NCBI RefSeq assembly: GCF_002236105.1
Contig: NZ_NIWU01000007.1
Location: 213,582 to 277,581, forward strand
Direction of reading: 5' to 3'
Origin: Pseudomonas umsongensis
GTDB taxonomy: Bacteria > Pseudomonadota > Gammaproteobacteria > Pseudomonadales > Pseudomonadaceae
DNA length: 64,000 nucleotides
In this document: piece by piece, positions 19,485-27,529 of the stretch
Position numbering within the stretch: the stretch's first letter is position 1
Layout of the letters: each line of letters opens with the position of its first letter
The notes under the pieces: generated by a model
Database searches by the model: none
Seen by the model: only the letters and a program-made list of their open reading frames with translations
Told to the model about the DNA's origin: nothing
Program-made: the position numbers and the translations under genes

Positions 19485-20414
19485 TTACAAGTAAGTAATG
19501 CCAGGTGTCGCTGTGCTGATGCGTGTGCCAGCCTTGCCCTGGACGATCGCCTCGATGTCCGCCAGAGAGCCGATCACCGCGACTTTTCCAGTATGGCGTG
19601 CGAACTCGCAGGCTGCCTGCACCTTCGGTCCCATGGAGCCAGCGGCGAAGCCGAGCTTTTCCATTTCGTCGGGGTGCGCCTGGGCGATGGCTTTCTGCGT
19701 CGGTTTACCGAAATCGATAAAGGCGGCGTTGACGTCGGTGGCGATCACCAACAGATCGGCTTCCAGCTGTTCGGCCAACAGCGCCGAGCACAGGTCTTTG
19801 TCGATCACAGCTTCCACGCCCTCAAGTTTGCCGGGTGCGGTGTACATGGTGGGGATGCCGCCACCGCCGGCACAGATCACGATGCTGCCTTTTTCCAGCA
19901 GCCATTTGATCGGGCGGATTTCGAAGATGCGCTTGGGTTTGGGGCTGGCGACCACGCGGCGGAATTTGTCGCCGTCGGGGGCGATGGCCCAGCCTTTTTC
20001 GGCAGCCAGTTTTTCTGCCTCGGCCTTGCCGTACACCGGGCCAATGGGTTTGCTGGGTTTCTGGAAGGCCGGGTCGTTGGCATCGACTTCGACCTGGGTC
20101 AGCAAGGTGGCGAAGGGCACCTCGAAGTCCAGCAGGTTGCCCAGCTCCTGTTCGATGATGTAGCCGATCATGCCCTCGGTTTCGGCGCCGAGGACGTCCA
20201 GCGGGTAAGGTGACACCGAGGTGTAGGCGGCCGCTTGCAGCGATAGCAGGCCGACTTGCGGGCCATTGCCGTGGGCGATGACCAGTTGGTTGCCGGGATG
20301 GATCTTGGCGATCTGCTCGGTGGCGATCCGGATATTGGCGCGCTGGTTGTCCGCGGTCATGGGTTCACCCCGGCGGAGCAGGGCGTTACCGCCCAGAGCA
20401 ACGACGATACGCAT
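19485..20414 (-). CDS. arcC: Carbamate kinase ArcC
   Basis: A 309-residue amino-acid-kinase-fold enzyme. The start chosen gives MRIVVALGGNALLRRG, the usual N-terminus with the GGNAL phosphate-binding loop. HGNGPQVGLL (about residue 50) and VICAGGGGIP (about 210) are conserved. It transfers phosphate from carbamoyl phosphate to ADP, the ATP-yielding step of arginine fermentation. A palindromic repeat separates it from arcB. Confidence 0.96.
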   Translation of the reverse strand: MRIVVALGGNALLRRGEPMTADNQRANIRIATEQIAKIHPGNQLVIAHGNGPQVGLLSLQAAAYTSVSPYPLDVLGAETEGMIGYIIEQELGNLLDFEVPFATLLTQVEVDANDPAFQKPSKPIGPVYGKAEAEKLAAEKGWAIAPDGDKFRRVVASPKPKRIFEIRPIKWLLEKGSIVICAGGGGIPTMYTAPGKLEGVEAVIDKDLCSALLAEQLEADLLVIATDVNAAFIDFGKPTQKAIAQAHPDEMEKLGFAAGSMGPKVQAACEFARHTGKVAVIGSLADIEAIVQGKAGTRISTATPGITYL

Positions 20415-20434
20415 GGTGCATGTCCTTTCAGTTT

Positions 20435-20538
20435 GATCGTTCCCACGGTCCCCGTGGGAATGCATCCCGTGACGCTCCGCGTCACATCGGACGCGGAGCG
20501 TCCGTGGCGGCATTCCCACGCAGAGCGTGGGAACGATC
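20435..20538. repeat. Compound palindrome between arcB and arcC
   Basis: Outer arms GATCGTTCCCACG / CGTGGGAACGATC enclose further inverted repeats (GACGCTCCGCGTC and GGACGCGGAGCGTCC). The sequence is transcribed within the arc operon and could stabilise or separate message segments. Confidence 0.85.
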
Positions 20539-20559
20539 GGATGGAGGGGGCTTCAGTCC

Positions 20560-21570
20560 TTACAGATCCGCCAGTGTCGACACCAGAATCGCCTTGATCG
20601 TGTGCATGCGGTTCTCCGCTTGCTCGAAAGCGATGCAGGCCGGCGACTCGAACACGTCATCGGTCACTTCGATGCCGTTCTTCAGGTGCGGGTACTGCTC
20701 GGCAATCTGCTTGCCGACCTTGGTATCGCTGTTGTGGAAGGCCGGCAGGCAGTGCATGAACTTGGTGCGCGGGTTGCCGGTGGCTTTCATCAGCTCGGCA
20801 TTCACCTGATACGGCAGCAATTGCTGGATGCGTTCGGCCCAGGCTTCAACCGGCTCGCCCATAGAGACCCAGACGTCGGTGTGGATGAAGTCCACGCCCT
20901 TGACCGCCGCTTTCGGGTCTTCGGTGAGAGTGATGCGCGCGCCGCTTTCCTCTCCGTATTTTTTGCAGCGAGCCACCAGGTCGTCCGCCGGCCACAGGGC
21001 TTTCGGCGCGCAGATGCGCACGTCCATGCCCAGCTTGGCGCCGATCAGCAGCAGCGAGTTGCCCATGTTGTTACGCGCATCCCCAAGGTAGGCATAGCTG
21101 ATTTCGTGGATCGGCTTGTCGGCGTGTTCACGCATGGTCAGCACGTCGGCGATCATTTGTGTCGGGTGATATTCATCGGTCAGGCCGTTGAATACAGGCA
21201 CGCCGGCAAACTTGGCCAGCTCCTCGACGATTTCCTGTTTGAAGCCACGGTACTCGATGGCGTCATACATGCGCCCGAGCACGCGGGCGGTGTCCTTCAT
21301 GCTTTCCTTGTGGCCGATCTGCGAGGAGTTCGGGTCGATGTAGGTGACATTGGCACCCTGGTCATAGGCGGCGACTTCGAACGCACAGCGGGTGCGGGTC
21401 GAGGTTTTCTCGAAGATCAGCGCGATGTTGTTGCCCTTGAGGTGTTGCTGTTCGGTGCCGGTGTATTTGGCCCGCTTGAGATCGCGGGACAGGTCGAGCA
21501 GGTAGCGCAATTCGCGAGGGGTGTGGTGTTCCAGGCTCAGCAGATTGCGGTTATGGATATTGAACGCCAT
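20560..21570 (-). CDS. arcB: Ornithine carbamoyltransferase, catabolic (ArcB)
   Basis: A 336-residue transcarbamylase with the carbamoyl phosphate loop STRTR (about residue 57), the HPTQ motif (about 143) and HCLP (about 273). Length and operon position between arcA and arcC identify the catabolic enzyme, which phosphorolyses citrulline to ornithine and carbamoyl phosphate. The anabolic ArgF is shorter (about 305). Confidence 0.95.
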   Translation of the reverse strand: MAFNIHNRNLLSLEHHTPRELRYLLDLSRDLKRAKYTGTEQQHLKGNNIALIFEKTSTRTRCAFEVAAYDQGANVTYIDPNSSQIGHKESMKDTARVLGRMYDAIEYRGFKQEIVEELAKFAGVPVFNGLTDEYHPTQMIADVLTMREHADKPIHEISYAYLGDARNNMGNSLLLIGAKLGMDVRICAPKALWPADDLVARCKKYGEESGARITLTEDPKAAVKGVDFIHTDVWVSMGEPVEAWAERIQQLLPYQVNAELMKATGNPRTKFMHCLPAFHNSDTKVGKQIAEQYPHLKNGIEVTDDVFESPACIAFEQAENRMHTIKAILVSTLADL

Positions 21571-21639
21571 TTTGGATCTCCTAAGGTGTCGGTTATCCCG
21601 TTGGCCCGCGCTCGGTCGGTGCGGGCCAAGGCTGATAGG

Positions 21640-22896
21640 TTAGTAGTCGATCGGATCGCGGATGATCGGGCAGGTCATGCAATGGCCGCCGCCGCGACCG
21701 CGTCCCAGTTCGCCTGCGCTGATGGTGATGACTTCCACACCGGCCTTGCGCAGCAGGGTGTTGGTGTAGGTGTTGCGGTCGTAGCCGATGACCACACCGG
21801 GCTCCACGGCGACCACGTTGTTGCCGTCGTCCCATTGCTCGCGTTCGGCGGCGAAACTGTTGCCGCCGGTTTCGACGACGCGCAGGGCCTTGAGGTTGAG
21901 GGCCTTGGCCACGGTGTCGAGGAAGTTGGTTTCTTCGCGGCGGATATCGATGCCGCCCGGCTTGCTTTCATCGGGGCGCAGGGTGAAGGCGACAATCTGG
22001 TTCACCACTTCCGGGAAAATGGTCACCACATCGCGGTCACAGAAGCTGAACACGGTGTCCAGGTGCATCGCCGCGCGGGATTTAGGCAGGCCGGCGACGA
22101 TGACTTTTTCCACGGCCTTGTGCTTGAACAGACTGACAGCCAGTTGGCCGATGGCTTGGCGGGACGAGCGTTCGCCCATGCCGATCAGGACCACGCCGTT
22201 GCCGATCGGCATCACATCGCCGCCTTCCAGCGTGGAACTGCCATGGTCCTTGTCCGGGTCGCCGTACCAGATCTGGAATTCAGCGTTGGTGAATTGCGGA
22301 TGGAATTTGTAGATGGCGGTGGTCAACAGCGTTTCCTGGCGACGTGCCGGCCAGTACATCGGGTTGAGCGTGACGCCACCGTAGATCCAGCACGTGGTAT
22401 CGCGGGTGAACTGGGTGTTGGGTAGCGGCGGCAGGATGAAGCTTGAGTGGCCGAGGAATTCGCGGAACATCTGGATGGTCTTGCCGCCGAAACTGTCCGG
22501 CAGGTCATCGGCCGAGACACCACCGATCAGGAATTCGGCGATCTTGCGCGGTTCCAGGCTGCGCAGCCACGAGCCGGTTTCATTGATCAGGCCCAGGCCC
22601 ACCGAATCGGCGGTGATCTTGCGCTCGAGAATCCAGTCCAGCGCTTCGGGGATGGCGACGATGTCGGTCAGCAGGTTGTGCATCTCCAGTACATCGACAT
22701 TTCGTTCACGCATTTTGGTGACGAAATCGAAATGGTCGCGCTTGGCCTGTGCCACCCACAGCACATCATCGAACAGCAGTTCGTCGCAGTTGTTCGGGGT
22801 CAGGCGCTGATGGGCGAGCCCTGGGGAGCAAACCATGACTTTGCGCAGTTTGCCGGCTTCGGAATGGACGCCGTACTTAACTTTTTCCGTGGTCAT
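21640..22896 (-). CDS. arcA: Arginine deiminase ArcA
   Basis: A 418-residue guanidino-group hydrolase that converts arginine to citrulline and ammonia. The catalytic cysteine is in GGGHCMTCPI near residue 406. The substrate-binding region TLEGGDVMPIG and the histidine in AAMHLDTVFSF are intact. The start MTTEKVKYGVHSEAGKLR is typical. It lies 33 bp downstream of arcD. Confidence 0.97.
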   Translation of the reverse strand: MTTEKVKYGVHSEAGKLRKVMVCSPGLAHQRLTPNNCDELLFDDVLWVAQAKRDHFDFVTKMRERNVDVLEMHNLLTDIVAIPEALDWILERKITADSVGLGLINETGSWLRSLEPRKIAEFLIGGVSADDLPDSFGGKTIQMFREFLGHSSFILPPLPNTQFTRDTTCWIYGGVTLNPMYWPARRQETLLTTAIYKFHPQFTNAEFQIWYGDPDKDHGSSTLEGGDVMPIGNGVVLIGMGERSSRQAIGQLAVSLFKHKAVEKVIVAGLPKSRAAMHLDTVFSFCDRDVVTIFPEVVNQIVAFTLRPDESKPGGIDIRREETNFLDTVAKALNLKALRVVETGGNSFAAEREQWDDGNNVVAVEPGVVIGYDRNTYTNTLLRKAGVEVITISAGELGRGRGGGHCMTCPIIRDPIDY

Positions 22897-22929
22897 TTCA
22901 GTGAACCTCCAGATGGCAAATCAGTCGTG

Positions 22930-24357
22930 TTACAGGGTCAGGAAGCCGTCGTAGAGACCGTAGGCCGCCACCAGGGCGCCGACGACCACCGCGGCGAAAA
23001 TCAGCTTCTCGACGTTGGTGAAAACCGGTTTCTTGAGTTCCAGCTTGGCCTTGGCGAACAGGATCACGCCGGGCGCATAGAGCAGGGCCGAGAGCAGCAG
23101 GTATTTCATGCCGCCGGCGTACAGCAGCCAGACCGCATAGATCAGGGCCACGGCACCAATGAACAGGTCCTTCTGACGCTCGCTCGCCGCGCCTTCGTAA
23201 GTTTCGCCGCGCACGGCCAACAACAGGGCGTACGCCGCCGACCACAGGTAAGGCACCAGGATCATCGAAGTGGCGAGGTAGATCAGCGACAGGTAGGTGC
23301 TGGCCGAAAACAACGTGATGACCAGGAATATCTGGACCATGGCATTGGTCAGCCACAGGGCGTTGACCGGTACCTGGTTGGCGTTTTCCTTGCGCAGGAA
23401 CGCCGGCATGGTGTGATCCTTGGCTGCGGCGAACATGATCTCCGCACACAGCAGCACCCACGACAGCAGGGCTCCGAGCAACGAGATGATCAGGCCGACG
23501 CTGATCAACACCGCCCCCCAAGGACCCACCACGTGTTCCAGCACGGCGGCCATCGACGGGTTCTGCAGCTTGGCCAGTTCCGGTTGGGTCAGGATGCCCA
23601 GCGACAGCACGTTCACCAGTACCAAAATCAGCAGCACGGTGATAAACCCGATCACCGTGGCCTTACCCACATCACTGCGTTTTTCCGCCCGGGCCGAGAA
23701 AATGCTCGCGCCCTCGATGCCGATGAACACCCACACGGTGACCAGCATCATGTTGCGCACCTGGTTCATGACGCTGCCAAGGTCCGGATTCTTCAGGCCC
23801 CAGATGTCGGCGGTGAAGATCTCCAGTTTGAAGGCGAAAATCGTAATCAGCACAAACAGTATCAGCGGTACGATCTTGGCGATCGTGGTCACCAGGTTGA
23901 TGAATGCCGCTTCCTTGATTCCCCGCAGTACCAGCCAATGCACGGCCCACAGCAACACGGACGCACCGACCACGGCGGCGACGGTATTGCCCTCGCCGAA
24001 CACCGGGAAGAAGTAACCCAGGGTGCTGAATAACAGGACGAAGTAACCAACGTTGCCCAGCCAGGCACTGATCCAGTAACCCCAGGCCGAAGAGAAACCC
24101 ATGTAGTCGCCGAAACCGGCCTTGGCGTAGGCGTAGACCCCGCCATCCAGGTCGGGCTTGCGATTGGCCAAGGTCTGGAAGACAAAGGCCAGGGTGAGCA
24201 TGCCGACGGCGGTGATCGCCCAGCCAATCAGAATGGCGCCGACATCGGCACTGGCCGCCATGTTTTGCGGCAGGGAAAAGATGCCGCCACCGATCATCGA
24301 ACCGACGACCAGGGCAATCAGCGCGCCGAGTTTCAGTTTTCCGGGAGTTTCAGACAT
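22930..24357 (-). CDS. arcD: Arginine/ornithine antiporter ArcD
   Basis: A 475-residue APC-superfamily antiporter with about 12-13 hydrophobic segments. The first carries the substrate-binding GSMIGGGIFSLP motif (about residues 18-29). It exchanges external arginine for ornithine without energy cost and leads the arcDABC operon, preceded by candidate ANR and ArgR sites. A close paralogue of the same length is divergently transcribed from 24800. Confidence 0.95.
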   Translation of the reverse strand: MSETPGKLKLGALIALVVGSMIGGGIFSLPQNMAASADVGAILIGWAITAVGMLTLAFVFQTLANRKPDLDGGVYAYAKAGFGDYMGFSSAWGYWISAWLGNVGYFVLLFSTLGYFFPVFGEGNTVAAVVGASVLLWAVHWLVLRGIKEAAFINLVTTIAKIVPLILFVLITIFAFKLEIFTADIWGLKNPDLGSVMNQVRNMMLVTVWVFIGIEGASIFSARAEKRSDVGKATVIGFITVLLILVLVNVLSLGILTQPELAKLQNPSMAAVLEHVVGPWGAVLISVGLIISLLGALLSWVLLCAEIMFAAAKDHTMPAFLRKENANQVPVNALWLTNAMVQIFLVITLFSASTYLSLIYLATSMILVPYLWSAAYALLLAVRGETYEGAASERQKDLFIGAVALIYAVWLLYAGGMKYLLLSALLYAPGVILFAKAKLELKKPVFTNVEKLIFAAVVVGALVAAYGLYDGFLTL

Positions 24358-24390
24358 TGCATGACTCCATTGCAGGAGAAGAGAGGCAAC

Positions 24391-24396
24391 AGACTA
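24391..24396 (-). promoter_or_regulatory. Candidate -10 element of the arcD promoter
   Basis: TAGTCT on the minus strand is where a -10 would fall if the dyad at 24419-24432 is centred at -41.5. The match to TATAAT is only 3/6, normal for an activator-dependent promoter. Confidence 0.4.
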
Positions 24397-24418
24397 GGTC
24401 CGCCCGCCATTGAGCGGA

Positions 24419-24432
24419 CTGACTCAGATCAG
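24419..24432 (-). promoter_or_regulatory. Candidate ANR (FNR-type) box upstream of arcD
   Basis: CTGAT-CTGA-GTCAG, read on the minus strand, resembles TTGAT-N4-ATCAA/G and lies about 62-75 bp before the arcD ATG. Anaerobic activation of arcDABC by ANR is established in P. aeruginosa; the site here is an inference from position and dyad. Confidence 0.5.
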
Positions 24433-24465
24433 TGCAGGTCGACATTCCATTGTGAATAACCAAAA
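24424..24465 (-). promoter_or_regulatory. Candidate ArgR double site overlapping the ANR box
   Basis: On the minus strand, two 21-bp units in tandem fit the pattern 6-N8-AA-N5: a weak upstream unit with AA in place, then TGTCGA-CCTGCACT-GA. The known half-site is TGTCGC-N8-AA. In P. aeruginosa ArgR helps ANR at this promoter. Confidence 0.4.
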
Positions 24466-24799
24466 GATCGCTCATACAAAGCTAATGCCTGTAATGCTTG
24501 TCCCAGAGGCTTCGTTGAATTTTTGTTGAAACTTTTTCGCATTCCTTGCGCCTTATGAAGCTAGCCCTTTTTTACCAATCCGCAAATTTTCGCGGAGGGT
24601 TCTCAGAACGGAATTGGCTTATCAAAAAAGTTGTATAAAGCAAAAAAATATATCGATGCCTATTGGGTTTTATCTGGCACTTGGATGGGCGTTTGTTGGC
24701 GTTATCCAATAAACGTCATTACGCTTCATCCATTTAGTTAACGCAGGTTATGTGACGATCTTGCGGCAATGGCCGCCCCTGGCAACTGGAGACGCCGCC
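24466..24799. other. AT-rich divergent intergenic region between the two arcD genes
   Basis: About 330 bp without a gene, clearly richer in A/T than its surroundings. It must contain the promoter of the second antiporter gene on the plus strand, but no convincing -35/-10 pair or dyad for that direction was found. Confidence 0.5.
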
Positions 24800-26227
24800 A
24801 TGTCGCAATCGACGCAAAAGCTTCGCCTGAGCGCACTGATCGCCCTGGTCGTCGGATCGATGATTGGCGGCGGGATCTTTTCCCTGCCGCAGAACATGGC
24901 GGCCAAGGCCGATGCGGGGGCGATCCTGATCGGCTGGGCCATTACGGCCGTCGGCATGCTGACCCTGGCCTTCGTCTTCCAGACCCTGGCCAATCGCAAG
25001 CCGGAACTGGACTCGGGGGTGTACGCCTACGCCAAGGCCGGTTTCGGCGACTATATGGGCTTCTCTTCGGCCTGGGGTTATTGGATCAGCGCCTGGCTGG
25101 GCAACGTCGGCTACTTCGTGCTGCTGTTCAGCACCCTGGGGTTTTTCTTTCCGGTGTTCGGCGAAGGCAACACCCCGACCGCCATCGCCTGTGCGTCTTT
25201 GCTGCTGTGGACGGTGCATTTCATAGTGATGCGCGGGATCAAGGAAGCCGCTTTCATCAACCTGTTGACGACCGTGGCCAAGATCGTGCCGCTGATCATG
25301 TTCATCGTGATCGCCGCCGTGGCGTTCAAGGCGGACATCTTCACCCGGGACATCTGGGGCCGCAGCAACCCGAGTTTCGGTAGCGTGATGGACCAGGTGC
25401 GCAACATGATGCTGGTCACCGTGTTCGTGTTCATCGGCATCGAGGGCGCCAGTGTCTACTCGGCGCGGGCGGAGAAGCGCGCGGATGTGGGCCGGGCCAC
25501 GGTCATCGGTTTTCTCGGGGTGCTGGCGCTGCTGGTATTGGTCAACGTGCTTTCGCTGGGGATCCTCAGTCAGCCGGAACTGGCCACCTTGCAGAACCCG
25601 TCGCTGGCCTCGGTGCTTGAGCATATTGTCGGCCCGTGGGGCGCGTTGCTGATCAGTATCGGCCTGGGGATCTCACTGCTGGGCGCGTTGCTGTCCTGGG
25701 CATTGCTGTGTGCGGAGATCCTGTTCGCCACCGCGAAGGACAAGACCATGCCGGCATTCCTGACCAAGGAAAACGCCAACCATGTGCCGGTCAATGCGCT
25801 GTGGCTGACCAACATGATGATTCAGCTGTTTCTGCTGATCACCCTGTTTTCCGCCGGCACCTACACCAGCCTGATCTACCTCGCTTCATCGATGATCCTG
25901 GTGCCCTATCTGTGGTCGGCGGCTTATGCGGTGCTGCTGAGCGGTCGCGGTGAAACCTATGAACACGCCTCCGCCGAACGCACCAAGGACCTGCTGATCG
26001 GCGGCATCGCCCTGAGTTATGCGGTGTGGTTGCTATATGCCGGCGGCGTGAAGTACCTGCTGCTCTCGGCCTTGCTCTACGCGCCCGGCGTGATCCTGTT
26101 CGCCAAGGCCAGGCATGAACAGGGCAAACCGCTGTTCACCACCCTCGAGAAGGGCATATTTACCTGTGTCATCAGCGCTGCCGGACTGGCGGCGTATGCG
26201 CTGTACAGCGGAGTGCTCAGCCTGTGA
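24800..26227 (+). CDS. Second arginine/ornithine-type antiporter (ArcD paralogue)
   Basis: A 475-residue APC transporter, the same length as the divergent ArcD and very similar along its whole length (shared GSMIGGGIFSLPQNMAA, LGNVGYFVLLFSTLG, ARAEKR). The start chosen has GGAG eight bases upstream; the frame is open further 5'. Likely substrates are arginine, ornithine or a related amino acid. Its stop overlaps the alkA start by 4 bp. It lies outside the arcDABC transcript, so regulation probably differs. Confidence 0.9.
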   Translation: MSQSTQKLRLSALIALVVGSMIGGGIFSLPQNMAAKADAGAILIGWAITAVGMLTLAFVFQTLANRKPELDSGVYAYAKAGFGDYMGFSSAWGYWISAWLGNVGYFVLLFSTLGFFFPVFGEGNTPTAIACASLLLWTVHFIVMRGIKEAAFINLLTTVAKIVPLIMFIVIAAVAFKADIFTRDIWGRSNPSFGSVMDQVRNMMLVTVFVFIGIEGASVYSARAEKRADVGRATVIGFLGVLALLVLVNVLSLGILSQPELATLQNPSLASVLEHIVGPWGALLISIGLGISLLGALLSWALLCAEILFATAKDKTMPAFLTKENANHVPVNALWLTNMMIQLFLLITLFSAGTYTSLIYLASSMILVPYLWSAAYAVLLSGRGETYEHASAERTKDLLIGGIALSYAVWLLYAGGVKYLLLSALLYAPGVILFAKARHEQGKPLFTTLEKGIFTCVISAAGLAAYALYSGVLSL

Positions 26228-27087
26228 AGTTACTGCTGGCGTTCCAGCCGCCCTACGATTGGCCGGCGATGTTGGGTTTTCTGTCGGCGCGGGCGATCAC
26301 TGGAATGGAAGAAGTGATCGGCGACGTCTACTCACGCAGCATCGGCTTGAACGGGGTCCACGGCACGCTCGCTATCGGGCCTGCGACGGCGGACTCACTG
26401 GAACTGACGCTGGACTTTCCCGACGCCAGCGCAGTGCCCGAGATTGTCGCCAGGCTGCGGCGGATGTTTGATCTGGATGCCGACCTGATCAGCATGCAAC
26501 AGCATCTGTCGGCTGACCCACTGCTGGCACGACTAATTACAGACCGCCCAGGGCTGCGCGTACCGGGGACGTGGGACGGACTGGAACTGGCGATCCGCGC
26601 GGTGTTGGGGCAGCAGATTACCGTGGGCGCGGCTATCAAACTGGCCGGGAAGCTGGTGGCGCAATACGGCACACCCTTGAGCTCGCCGCGCGGTGGCCTG
26701 ACCCATGTGTTTCCCGAAGCGGCGGTGCTGGCGGCGGCGGACCTTGCGACATTGGGGATGCCGAAAAGCCGAGGCCGTACGCTGTCTGGCGTGGCCCAGG
26801 CGGTGATCGATGATCCCCTGTTGTTTGAACCCGGTCGGCACGGCGGGGTGGCGCGGTTGCTGGCGTTGTATGGCATCGGCGACTGGACGGCGCAGTACAT
26901 TGCGTTGCGGCAGTTGCGGGAAATGGATGGGTTGCCGAATGGGGATGTGGGGTTGATCAATGCGTTGGCGGCATTGGAGGGTGGGGCGGTGACGGCTCGG
27001 CAGTTGTTGGAGAGGGCTGAGGGATGGCGGCCGTATCGGGGGTATGCGGCGCAGTTGTTGTGGACCTCTCTGAGTCGCGCGGATTGA
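26224..27087 (+). CDS. alkA: DNA-3-methyladenine glycosylase II (AlkA family)
   Basis: A 287-residue HhH-GPD glycosylase. The N-terminal domain resembles E. coli AlkA (FQPPYDWPAMLGFLSARA, RPGLRVPG). The helix-hairpin-helix is GIGDWTAQYIALR (about residues 218-230), with the catalytic Asp shortly after in NGDVGL. It excises alkylated bases. The GTG start overlaps the preceding antiporter stop (GTGA), an unexpected pairing of transport and repair. The Ada-like N-terminal domains found in some relatives are absent. Confidence 0.9.
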   Translation: MKLLLAFQPPYDWPAMLGFLSARAITGMEEVIGDVYSRSIGLNGVHGTLAIGPATADSLELTLDFPDASAVPEIVARLRRMFDLDADLISMQQHLSADPLLARLITDRPGLRVPGTWDGLELAIRAVLGQQITVGAAIKLAGKLVAQYGTPLSSPRGGLTHVFPEAAVLAAADLATLGMPKSRGRTLSGVAQAVIDDPLLFEPGRHGGVARLLALYGIGDWTAQYIALRQLREMDGLPNGDVGLINALAALEGGAVTARQLLERAEGWRPYRGYAAQLLWTSLSRAD

Positions 27088-27529
27088 GCGAGCTGTCGGC
27101 CCAAATCCCAATCACCCTAAATGCCGAAGATGCACCAAAACCTCACTCACACACTGGGGCCGAACAATGCCCGACAGCCCACCGCAACCCCTGTGGGAGC
27201 GGGCTTGCCCGCGAAAGCGCCAGCCCATCCAACACACATGCTGAATCAGCCAGGATGGTTTGCAACCGAGGAGATGATGGGACAAAGGATGTTCTGTTTT
27301 GAATGTCCATTTTTTGAATTTTTACGAACCCGGCACGAATGGGTATTTTCTCATCTCCATTTTTGTCGCCTTTTTCTGCATGGCTTGTGGGATCTTTCCT
27401 GATTTTCTAGACCGTCTTGAGTTTCCCCTCTGTCCACGTACTTTCCGTTAAGCCACTCACCCCGAGTCGGCTTATCGATCGTTAACAGTGGTGCGCTATC
27501 TGGGGCGCCAGCAGAGAGGGAAATCAACA
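27088..27529. other. Intergenic region upstream of the PAAR effector
   Basis: A 440-bp gap. It contains one single REP-like palindrome (27191-27215). The right-hand half is T-rich with no gene I can support. The change from GC-rich core sequence to more AT-rich sequence begins here and marks the left edge of the accessory island. Confidence 0.5.
27191..27215. repeat. Single REP sequence (variant)
   Basis: CTGTGGGAGCGGGCTTGCCCGCG is a variant of the common REP palindrome, with no facing partner. Confidence 0.75.

Noticed and set aside
20527..22425. Long plus-strand open frame opposite arcB and arcA
   Set aside because: Antisense shadow of two recognised enzymes, with no family-like motifs.
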